Part shown: positions 1-9,725 of the stretch, in pieces | Position numbering within the stretch: the first letter of the stretch is position 1 | How the letters are laid out: each line of letters starts with the position of its first letter | Assembly: GCA_027563935.2 (NCBI GenBank) | Contig: JANVAS020000239.1 | Location: 4,836,001 to 4,900,000, forward strand | Source of the DNA: Costus lasius | Taxonomy: Eukaryota; Streptophyta; Magnoliopsida; Zingiberales; Costaceae | Direction of reading: 5' to 3' | Length of the DNA stretch: 64,000 bases | Translations under genes and position numbers: made by a program | The notes under the pieces: model-generated | What the model was told of the DNA's origin: nothing | What the model saw: only the letters and a program-made list of their open reading frames with translations | Databases searched by the model: none

Positions 1-523
1 TTGGGCAAGGAATAGTTATTGGGCACCTAATTTCAAAAAGAGGAATAGAAGTTGACAAAGCCAAAATTGAGGTGATTGAGAAGCTTGAGCCACCCACTAC
101 AGTCAAAGAGATTAGAATTTTTTTAGGACATGCAGGATTTTACTGGCGTTTCATCAGGGATTTTTCTAAGATTGCTAAACCGCTTACAGATTTACTTTGC
201 AAAGATGTTAAATTCTGCTTTGATAAAAATTGTTTGTCTGCTTTTTAGGAACTGAAGGAAGCTCTGATTTCAGCACCTATCATGCAGCCCCCAGACTGGA
301 GTTTGCCCTTTGAGCTCATGTGTGACGCTAGTGACATTGCAGTAGGAGCGATGCTAGGGCAGAGAAAAGAGAAAAAGCCTTATGTTATTTACTATGCTAG
401 CAAGACTTTGGATGATGCACAAAGGAACTACACCACTATAGAAAAGGAACTTTTGGCCATAGTTTTTTGCTTTTGATAAATTTAGGTCATATTTGATTAA
501 CTCTAAAGTTATGGTGTATACTG
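1..523 (+). pseudogene. Gypsy-1 pol fragment: end of reverse transcriptase and start of RNase H
   Basis: Reading from base 3, the translation shows the RT connection block (RGIEVDKAKIEVIEKL, then FLGHAGFYWRFIRDFSK), followed by the RNase H start MCDASDIAVGAMLGQ and YYASKTLDDAQRNYTTIEKELLAI. This is Ty3/gypsy pol, closest in style to the non-chromovirus Athila/Tat group. It is dead: there is an in-frame TAG at 246-248 where a Glu is expected, and an extra T near 468 shifts the frame just before the FDKF motif. The coding sequence stops at 523 because copia E1 is inserted there. It continues at 9668 (DHAAVKYLM) and again at 27973. The 5' end of the element lies outside the window. Confidence 0.9.
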
Positions 524-2223
524 TGTTGGGGTATGCCCTTAAGGCTAATGTTTGAGGCCTGTGGGAATGTATTTGTATCATGTTATAAACTGTTATGTTT
601 ATAAAGGCATGGTTATTATTCAGTTGTTTACATTGTCTGCTGCAATATATGTTCTTCTGAATAATGTCTCAAAGCTGTTCAGCTAGGCTGACGTGCTATA
701 AGTCCTTAGTCGAGATATCTTGGTGAACATGAGACAGCCTTGATATGATTGAGACTAATATGTGTTCTAATCTTATAGGATGCTTCGAGCATGGAATAAG
801 GTGTAGACTCATGGGTACATTGGATGTACTGGACAGACCATACTAGGATGTTCAATTGTTTGTCACAATGTGAATATTCCTTGAGTGAGACAAGTGGCAC
901 ATTTCCTTTGACTTGAGATCACTTGTGTTTTCTAAATGATGATTGTCATTGTTTTGAGATAGTTCAATATCATTTGAAACACAATGATTATAGACTATCT
1001 TGGATGGTGAACTTGAATCAGGTTATGGCACTAGTGATAGACATAGGATTGCCGTCTCCTTGTTTAAGGAGTGTGATGTTCTAAAGGGCCCCCCCCCCCC
1101 CGGATGAGATGATTGAGAAAGTGTATGGCCATACCCAGATGACTATGTTCATCTGATCTAATCATGCTTATCATATTGGAGTTACAGGCTTGACAGGCTT
1201 GTCCAATAAGAACATCCAGTGGCAAAGGAAATATGCATGCCTAGTGATGTTGATTCACACTTGTGCTGTTTTTGGGTGTAGTCTTGGAAGACTCTTTCCT
1301 TTATATCGGGAGACAGTGATATGTTGCTAGATACCCCTCACTGATCGTGATAACGCGAGTTATCGTTACCGACATTTAAAGGAAACCCTCAGGGTCGCAC
1401 AATTTGATGATATGGCTTACTTAAGTCAGATCGTGTGGACTGAATTGTTTGGGTTCAGTTTAAAGGGATTTAATTTCTGATTGAAAGTGAGATCTGGTCT
1501 GATCATGTTTGATTGATTAGGGCTTGAGATCGGTAAGCTTCGATCGAGAGAATGAATGCTAGATCAGTCAGATCAGGAGCATTGAGAGATTGACGGTCAG
1601 ATCGAGAGCCTTTGGGTTTATTTTGATCTGGACTTATTTCTTGGTTTATTTGGTTAGTGGACCAAATCGGTTTGAACCAGCTCATGGATGAGCGCATGGT
1701 TCAATGATGATGTGGCATTTGCGATTGGGGTAAACCCAAGATCGCATATGGAGAAGTGGGATGCTATTTTTAGCACTTCTCGAACGTGGCCATGAACTCA
1801 CGTCGCCCCTCTCTTGCCTCTTCACGCAATTGACGCCTCCTTGGGTTGTCATCGAGCAGCATTCTCGTGTGAGGAAGTCGAAGGTGACAAGAGAAAAAAA
1901 CGCCAAGAAAGAAAAGCTCTCTTTTCCCTTTAGCATTCGATCAGAGACACCTTGGACGACTCTTGCTAGCACAAGGGACGACAAGAAGGAGCCAAGACTC
2001 ATCTTGTGTGTGACGATTTGGAGGAGATCTTCATTGCTCTCTTTCTTCCAAGGCGCCATCTAGAAATGGCAATGGTATGGATCGAATCACTTCTTTTACA
2101 ATCGGTTTTTGTTAAGTTGATCATATGATACATGCTCTTCGATCTATGAAACCCTTTATCCGCTGCCCCCTACTTTGATTGCGCCACTTTAGGGTTTTGC
2201 TCCCCCTCGAAGGGGACTCTTCA
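524..2223 (+). repeat. 5' LTR of E1
   Basis: 1700 bp with TG...CA ends. The first ~35 bases are shared by all twelve LTRs of this family in the window. Landmarks are a TATAAA at 600-605, a C-tract of 13 at 1089-1101, a 12-bp palindrome GTATGGCCATAC at 1123-1134, a second TATA-like site in CTTTATATCGGG near 1300, and a hairpin (TCCCC, loop, GGGGA) just before the end at about 2201-2216. Which TATA drives transcription cannot be decided here. The 1750-2060 stretch differs most between subfamilies. Confidence 0.93.
600..605 (+). promoter_or_regulatory. Candidate TATA box in the E1 LTR
   Basis: TATAAA inside TTTATAAAGGCATGG, 77 bases into the LTR. The same TTTATAAA context is kept in most LTR copies here, although one solo LTR (42060 region) has lost it. 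The position is early for a U3 promoter. A second candidate, TTTATAT near 1300, would give a more usual U3 length. No transcription start can be seen from sequence alone. Confidence 0.3.
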
Positions 2224-2238
2224 ATTGGTATCAGAGGG
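2224..2238 (+). other. Primer-binding site of E1 (initiator tRNA-Met type)
   Basis: ATTGGTATCAGAGGG follows the LTR end directly. TGGTATCAGAG is the complement of the 3' end of plant initiator tRNA-Met, the usual primer of copia elements. The base after CAGAG is G here, where E3, E4 and E5 have C, so the last pairing position is altered. Confidence 0.88.
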
Positions 2239-4065
2239 GAGTTAACGCATGTTTTTGTATGATTGCTTAAGCCATTTTGTGATCCATGCTTGCGAAAATG
2301 CTTAGATCTTTCATACATGCAAAACTACATGTTTACATGTCATAAGCGAAACTTGTGTTTGTTTTCTATGCGCATGTATGTTGGCGCATGATGTAGTTTT
2401 TTTCTCAAAAAATATATATATCACTTGCGCGACTCATTGTAGATCTAAGATGCGCCTGCATTAAACCCTTAGACGGGTTATTAGGGTTGAAGTTATCCCC
2501 TAGGTTAGATCCAATCAGTCTGATCAGACTATCAGACAGCCTTGATGGGTCGACTGGATAGCACCTTGGCGCAAGCTTGAGGTGGCTATAGGTCGACTGC
2601 AGACAGGCGTGTAGCGATGTTTGATTGAGACGACCCATGAACGCACCTGAGTTAGGCCCGGGGTCACACCCGCTTGCCAGACCTCAGTGTGGTCGTTCAG
2701 CCCTTGGCGTATGCATGGTTGACCTTTTGGTCGACTCAAGTCAGTTAGGACTTGGTGCATGCAAGGGCAGTGGATCTGACTAGGATGGATGAATGGATCC
2801 CTAGTAATGGACCGTTGTAAGGTTGTAGGGCAAATAAGGAAAAATTAAAATTGATCCCATGGGGTTTTCGAAAATTTTAATTTTTATGATGGATCACATG
2901 ATTGTTGAATGATGCATATGTATGTTTATTTAATCTTATGTGGGCTGCCCATTTTAATGTGTGCTGTGCTGGGGCCTGCGTGCCTGGAATTAATTGTAAA
3001 TTAATTTTTAGTTTTGTGATCTGCGTATCACAGTTCAATTGATTTATAATGTGAAATTGACCTGCGTGTCAATCTTGTCTAGATAGTTAAATTTGTAATT
3101 TAATTAGACAAGAGCACAGAGCACACTTGCCAGAGGCGCATGCAGCAGTGGCTTGACCAGGTGGGAGGTCCAGGGTTCGACTCTGGGACCAGGCGCAAAT
3201 TCCTGGTGGGCGCACCACAGCTGCAGATGGCGCTTGGGCCCTGGTTTGGGCCAGATGAGCAGCTAAAGACCCATGAAGAGCAAGTGTAGACTTAAGTTAG
3301 GTTAAGGTCTCACTAGGGCTATGGGCTTTTACCACATAAGATTCATGCTTTCTTTTATTTAATGTTTGAATATTAGAATTGCATGATTAAGTTTATCTTC
3401 TGCTATCACCATAGGAATTGTATGATAGTGAAGAAGATAAAAGACCGTTAAAATCCAACGCTGAAATATCAAGCTCGTAAGCCTTCTGACGCGAAACCTC
3501 ACTGTTCTGATTATCGTTGGAGCCGTGTTGTACCCACTCAGTGGGCACGTCCATCTATCTTCAGACGATGCGGGATTACACCTGTGTGTTACAGAGTAGG
3601 GATTTATCCCTTCTCGTTGCTCAGCATAGCACATGGTGGTCCAGGGAGTAGGTCGGGTCAGCTTGACCGTGTAGGCTACATATGTGGCGCATATGGTAGC
3701 ACATGGAGGCAGCCATCTGTGGGGTCAGAGACTGTGTTGTACCAACTCAGTTGGCACAGTCTGCTGGACTGCCCAGATGAAGGGGAATCGCACGGGTTGG
3801 CGATCGGCAGGGACTGCCTACCAGAGATTAGTGCTTGTACTCTCTGTGCATCTTATCTCGCCTGAGCGGGACGCGGAGACCAAGTATGAAATCTGGATCC
3901 CATCTCACTAAAAGAGTTCTACTCTTTCGGGCTGTTTTGTTGGATTTTTCAAGCCAGATAAAATAGTGAGAAAAAGAATCTTTCTTAAGTCCTGATTGAT
4001 TCTTATACATTGATACTGACCTTGCTGTTCTTGCATTGTTGTAGATACCTGCAGCAACGAACACC
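2239..4065 (+). other. E1 untranslated leader with structured motifs
   Basis: About 1.8 kb between primer-binding site and gag with no convincing coding capacity. It holds a B-box-like TTCGA stem-loop at 3170-3186 (CCAGG stem, GTTCGAC loop, TCTGG) and two near-identical hairpins at 3533-3545 (CCCACTCAGTGGG) and 3742-3754 (CCAACTCAGTTGG), each preceded by GTGTTGTA. The hairpin stems differ by a paired C-G to A-T change. The same two hairpins are present in E2 and E3, so they are a family feature. The leader ends in AACACC before the gag ATG. Confidence 0.75.
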
Positions 4066-7000
4066 ATGAACTTCAATGTGCGATCCCTACTGGAAAGGGA
4101 GAAGTTTGCTGGGCCGAACTTCTCTGACTGGTTTGGACACCTTAAGATCGTTCTTAAGGCAGAGAGGAAACTGTATGTCCTCGAGACGGCGATACCGCCG
4201 CAGCCCGCTCCGAACGCCGCAAGGGCGGTTCGGGAAGCCTATGAAAAGCACGTCAATGATAGCATTGATGTCGCTTGCCTGATGCTAGCGTCTATGACGC
4301 CACCGCTGCAGCGTCAGCATGAGGATATGTCGGCTATAGAGATTATAGCGAACCTCAAGATGCTGTATGCTGCACAGGCGAGGACTGAACGCTATAACTT
4401 GACGAAGCTCTTCTTTCAGAGCAAACTGGCTGAAGGGAGCCCAGTGGGAGCTCACGTGCTCAAGATGATTGGGCACAAGGAGGCTCTAGAGAAACTGGGG
4501 CATACCATTAACCAGGAGCTTGCTGTGGATATTATTCTGCAGTCTCTCCCGCCTTCATTCGACGCGTTCATTATTAATTTTAATATGAACAAAATCGATT
4601 GTACTCCGGCAGAGCTGCTGAATATGCTCTTGACCACTGAGGAGACTCTGAAGGGTAAGCCTTCGACCTCTGTCTTAATGGTTCCTTCTAGGAACAAGAA
4701 GAAGGGGAAGAAGGGCAAGGCCCCCGTCAAGAGTTACAGCAAGGCTCTGAAGCAAAAGGTCAAGCGGTCCAAGGAATACAGATGTTTCCACTGTGGCCAG
4801 CTGGGTCACTGGAAAAAGGACTGTAAAGCGCTCCAAGGAGATAAGAGGGGAAGCTTCGCTTCTGGCTCAGGTATATTCGTGACTAAGGTCATGTTTTCTT
4901 CTTCTATATCATGGGTGTTGGACACTGCATGTGGAGTTCACATTTGTTCAAATGTACAGGAACTCAAGAGAAGAAGACAGGTGGGACAGCATGAAGTGGA
5001 CCTACGCGTTGGAAACGGAGCACGGGTTGCTGCTGTTGCTGTAGGAGACTACTTCATTTCTTTACCATCTGGACTTGTATTGGAACTAAACAATTGTTAC
5101 TTTGTTCCCAGTATTACTAAAAATATTATCTCCATTCCTGCTCTTGTAAGGAAGGGATTTTCCTTTGAATGCAATATTTCAAAGTGTATTTTGTCTTTTG
5201 ATAATATTGTTTATGCAACTGGTTCAATTAACAATGGGTTATTCGTGTTGGACATGGAAAGTTCGATACAAAATATTGATATTAAGAAAGCCAAGTATGC
5301 TGATGACAGCACCTTGCTATGGCATAGTCGTTTAGGCCATATAAACGAGAAACGCATTAAGCGGTTGCATGATTATGGACTGCTGGGATCATTCTCCTAC
5401 AAGGAGATTGATACATGCAAGGCTTGTTTAATGGGTAAAATGACGAAGTCACCTTTTCCTCACAAAGGTCAAAGGGCTTCAGGTTTACTTGACCTTATAC
5501 ACAGTGATGTATGTGGGCCATTTAGTAAACGTGCCAGAGGTGGCTATCAGTACTTCATTACCTTTACTGATGATTTCAGTAGGTATGGCTATGTCTATCT
5601 GATGAGACATAAGAGTGAATCTTTTGACAAGTTCAAAGAGTTCAAGAATGAAGTACAGAATCAGCTAGGGCGAAATATCAAGGCACTTCGCTCAGATCGA
5701 GGTGGAGAATACTTGAGTCATACGTTTACTGACTATCTGAAGGAGTGTGGGATTATCTCACAGCTCACTCCGCCAGGAACACCGCAATGGAATGGTGTGT
5801 CCGAGAGGAGAAATAGAACATTACTTGATATGGTTCGTTCTATGATGAGTCAGGCTTCTTTACCCAACTCCTTTTGGGGTTTTGCACTGGAAACAGCTGC
5901 AAAAGTACTAAACCGAGTGCCATCCAAGGCCGTTTCAAAGACGCCATATGAGTTATGGTATGGGAAACAGCCGAGCTTAACATTTATCAGGATCTGGGGC
6001 TGCGAGGCTTATGTCAAAAAGCTCGCCTCTGGGAAACTAGAGAGCAGATCAGACAAATGTATCTTTGTCGGTTACCCTAAGGAAACTAAGGGTTATTATT
6101 TCTTCGATCCCAAGGAGAACAAGGTTTTTGTTGCTCGGACGGCCATATTTCTTGAGAAGGAGTTTCTTCTGCAAGAGGCCAGTGGGAGAGAAATAAAGCT
6201 GGATGAGAATCCAGAAGTAAGACAAAGTGCTCAAGCACAGTTGGATGAGCCTGAGCCAGTAGATCAGGTTATTGAACAACCTGAGGCTCAGATATCACGG
6301 GAACTGCGAAGATCGGGAAGGATTCGTCGACAGCCTGAGCGCTATGATGGAGTCTACATCATTGATAATGATGAACCCCTTACTTATGCAGATGCGGTCA
6401 GTGGACCGGAGTCAGCGAGATGGCTTGAAGCTATGCGCGCCGAGATGGACTCCATGTCAGATAACCAAGTTTGGGATTTGGTTGATCCGCCTCCAGGAGT
6501 TATCCCTATAGGCTGTAAATGGATCTTCAAGAAGAAGATTGACATGGATGGTAACGTGGTTACCTATAAAGGCAGGCTAGTTGCGAAAGGTTTCAAACAA
6601 ATCTACGGGATAGATTATGATGAAACTTTCTCACCTGTAGCTATGTTTAAGTCTATTCGGATTCTTTTCGCGATAGCTGCATATTATGATTATGAGATCT
6701 GGCAGATGGATGTGAAAACAGCTTTCCTAAATGGAAATCTGGATGAGGATGTGTACATGACACAACCTGAGGGTTTCACTAATCCAGCAGATCGTCATAA
6801 GATATGCAAGTTAAAGAAGTCTATTTGTGGACTTAAGCAAGCATCAAGAAGCTGGAATATTCGTTTTGATGAATCAGTCACTCTTTTTGGTTTCATCAAG
6901 AACGAGGATGACCCGTGTGTATATAAGAGGTTTAGTGGGAGCGTGATAACTTTCCTAGTCCTCTACGTCGATGACATCTTGATCATTGGAAATGACATTC

Positions 7001-7947
7001 CTGAAATGCATGCTGTTAAGGCATGGTTAAGGAAATGTTTCCAGATGAAAGATCTAGGAGAAGCAGCCTATGTATTAGGTGTGAAGATCTACAGGGATAG
7101 ATCTAAGAGGCTTCTCGGGCTGTGCCAGAGTACTTACATCGAAAAGGTCCTGGAGAGATTTCATTTAGAGAATTCTAAACGAGGATATCTTCCAGTCAGA
7201 CATGGTCTGAGTCTTTCGAAGAGTCAGTGTCCACAAACACAGACTGAGAAAGATGAAATGGACAATATGCCTTATGCTTCGGCTATTGGATCTATTATGT
7301 ATGCGATGTTGTGTACTCGCCCAGACGTCGCTTACGGGTTAAGCGTGACCAGTCGTTTCCAAAGTAATTCAAGTGTGGCGCACTGGATTGCAGTCAAGAA
7401 CATTTTAAAATATCTGCGGAGGACCAAAGATATGTTCTTGATATATGGTGGTCAGGAAGAACTCAGTATTGAGGGATATACTGATGCTTCGTTCCAGTCT
7501 GACTAGGATGATTTCCGATCGCAATCAGGCTATGTTTTTAGCTTGAATGGAGGTGCAGTGGTGTGGAAAAGTTTCAAACAGTCAACTGTTGCTGATTCCA
7601 CAACAGAAGCCGAGTATGTTGCAGCCTCGGAAGCATCTAAGGAGGCAGTATGGATTCGTAAGTTCGTGAGAGAACTTGGTGTCGTTCCTTCGAGTGCAGA
7701 TCCTTTGGTTATCTTTTGTGATAACACTGGAGCAATCGCACAAGCAAAGGAACCACGGTCGCACCAGAAGTCCAAGCACATACAGAGACGGTTTCATTTG
7801 ATCAGGGAGATCATAGATCGTGGCGAGATCAAAATCTGCAAGGTTCATACAGATGACAATCTAGCAGACCCGCTTACTAAGCCTCTGGCGCAGCAGAAGC
7901 ATGAGAAGCACTGTAATAATATGGGTTTGAGATTTCTCAACCATTAG
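4066..7947 (+). pseudogene. E1 copia gag-pol polyprotein with one stop codon
   Basis: Single frame of 1293 codons plus stop. Order: Gag (residues 1 to about 235), zinc knuckle CFHCGQLGHWKKDC at 240-253, protease with active-site block DTACG at D286, integrase with H/H/C/C zinc motif (WHSRLGHIN to CKAC) and catalytic D481, D544 and E580 (D,D35E), reverse transcriptase with YVDD at 967-970, then RNase H with D1140, E1181 and D1219. The start ATG at 4066 matches those of E2 and E3. Codon 1147, a Gln in the sister copies, is TAG at 7504-7506, inside RNase H. This is a C-to-T change in a CAG context. Apart from this stop the frame is open to MGLRFLNH and the stop at 7945-7947. A truncated product would lack most of RNase H, so this copy is probably not autonomous. 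Confidence 0.95.
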
Positions 7948-7956
7948 ATTAAGTGC

Positions 7957-7967
7957 AAGTGGGAGAT
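7957..7967 (+). other. Polypurine tract of E1
   Basis: AAGTGGGAGAT immediately precedes the 3' LTR start at 7968, the position where plus-strand DNA synthesis is primed. The tract is conserved at the same place in E2, E3 and E4, where it reads ATCTCCCACTT on the + strand. Confidence 0.75.
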
Positions 7968-9662
7968 TGTTGGGGTATGCCCTTAAGGCTAATGTTTGAG
8001 GCCTGTGGGAATGTATTTGTATCATGTAATAAACTGTTATGTTTATAAAGGCATGGTTATTATTCAGTTGTTTACATTGTCTGCTGCAATATATGTTCTT
8101 CTGAATAATGTCTCAAAGCTGTTCAGCTAGGCTGACGTGCTATAAGTCCTTAGTCGAGATATCTTGGTGAACATGAGACAGCCTTGATATGATTGAGACT
8201 AATATGTGTTCTAATCTTATAGGATGCTTCGAGCATGGAATAAGGTGTAGACTCATGGGTACATTGGATGTACTGGACAGACCCTACTAGGATGTTCAAT
8301 TGTTTGTCACAATGTGAATATTCCTTGAGTGAGACAAGTGGCACATTTCCTTTGACTTGAGATCACTTGTGTTTTCTAAATGATGATTGTCATTGTTTTG
8401 AGATAGTTCAATATCATTTGAAACACAATGATTATAGACTATCTTGGATGGTGAACTTGAATCAGGTTATGGCACTAGTGATAGACATAGGATTGCCGTG
8501 TCCTTGTTTAAGGAGTGTGATGTTCTAAAGGGCCCCCCCCGGATGAGATGATTGAGAAAGTGTATGGCCATACCCAGATGACTATGTTCATCTGATCTAA
8601 TCATGCTTATGATATTAGAGTTACAGGCTTGACAGGTTTGTCCAATAAGAACATCCAGTGGCAAAGGAAATATGCATGCCTAGTGATGTTGATTCACACT
8701 TGTGCTGTTTTTGGGTGTAGTCTTGGAAGACTCTTTCCTTTATATCGGGAGACAGTGATGTGTTGCTAGATACCCCTCACTGATCGTGATAACGCGAGTT
8801 ATCGTTACCGACATTTAAAGGAAACCCTCAGGGTCGCACAATTTGATGATATGGCTTACTTAAGTCAGATCGTGTGGACTGAATTGTTTGGGTTCAGTTT
8901 AAAGGGATTTAATTTCTGATTGAAAGTGAGATCTGGTCTGATCATGTTTGATTGATTAGGGCTTGAGATCGGTAAGCTTCGATCGAGAGAATGAATGCTA
9001 GATCAGTCAGATCAGGAGCATTGAGAGATTGACGGTCAGATCGAGAGCCTTTGGGTTTATTTTGATCTGGACTTATTTCTTGGTTTATTTGGTTAGTGGA
9101 CCAAATCGGTTTGAACCAGCTCATGGATGAGCGCATGGTTCAATGATGATGTGGCATTTGCGATTGGGGTAAACCCAAGATCGCATATGGAGAAGTGGGA
9201 TGCTATTTTTAGCACTTCTCGAACGTGGCCATGAACTCACGTCGCCCCTCTCTTGCCTCTTCACGCAATTGACGCCTCCTTGGGTTGTCATCGAGCAGCA
9301 TTCTCGTGTGAGGAAGTCGAAGGCGACAAGAGAAAAAAACGCCAAGAAAGAAAAGCTCTCTTTTCCCTTTAGCATTCGATCAGAGACACCTTGGACGACT
9401 CTTGCTAGCACAAGGGACGACAAGAAGGAGCCAAGACTCATCTTGTGTGTGACGATTTGGAGGAGATCTTCATTGCTCTCTTTCTTCCAAGGCGCCATCT
9501 AGAAATGGCAATGGTATGGATCGAATCACTTCTTTTACAATCGGTTTTTGTTAAGTTGATCATATGATACATGCTCTTCGATCTATGAAACCCTTTATCC
9601 GCTGCCCCCTACTTTGATTGCGCCACTTTAGGGTTTTGCTCCCCCTCGAAGGGGACTCTTCA
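7968..9662 (+). repeat. 3' LTR of E1
   Basis: 1695 bp, near-identical to 524-2223: about 8 substitutions by eye plus a C-tract of 8 (8533-8540) instead of 13. It ends CTCTTCA, followed by TSD TACTG at 9663-9667 and then Gypsy-1 sequence. Confidence 0.94.
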
Positions 9663-9725
9663 TACTGATCATGCAGCAGTAAAGTATTTGATGCAAAAGA
9701 AGGAAAGTAAACCGCGACTTCTTAG
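9663..9725 (+). pseudogene. Gypsy-1 RNase H sliver between two copia insertions
   Basis: 63 bp reading YTDHAAVKYLMQKKESKPRLL, the RNase H segment that normally follows KVMVYT and precedes RWVLLLQEFDL. The left piece ends at 523 and the right piece begins at 27968. The two TSDs (TACTG at its left edge, CTTAG at its right edge) show that E1 and E2 entered independently, leaving this exon-like scrap. Confidence 0.93.

Larger units (their letters stand above)
524..9662 (+). mobile_element. Copia element E1, complete, inserted in Gypsy-1
   Basis: A 9139-bp Ty1/copia element starting TGTTGGGG and ending CTCTTCA. It is flanked by the 5-bp TSD TACTG at 519-523 and 9663-9667. Removing the element plus one TSD restores the Gypsy-1 reading (VYT then DHAAVKYL), which proves the boundaries. 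Order: LTR, primer-binding site, long leader, gag-pol, purine tract, LTR. The LTRs are 1700 and 1695 bp. The length difference is entirely a C-tract (13 versus 8 C), and I count about 8 substitutions, so the insertion is recent. Length, 1.7 kb LTRs and a single gag-pol frame resemble the Angela/Tork branch; that lineage call is inference. Confidence 0.95.

Noticed and set aside
706..900. A 64-codon frame antisense to the LTR, recurring in many LTR copies (e.g. 8150-8344, 11053-11247, 17105-17299, 27591-27785, 33938-34132, 41767-41961, 54933-55127)
   Set aside because: It begins at GTG rather than ATG, carries a stop in both E4 LTRs, and its recurrence is explained by LTR sequence conservation alone.
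1682..2063. Overlapping 100-125 codon frames on both strands of the E1 LTR (repeated at 9121-9502; similar in E3 LTRs)
   Set aside because: They lie in the most variable part of the LTR, are not kept in other subfamilies, and have no recognisable domain.
3149..3196. tRNA gene in the E1 leader
   Set aside because: Only a T-arm-like stem-loop is present. A credible A box at the right spacing, an acceptor stem and an anticodon arm are missing.
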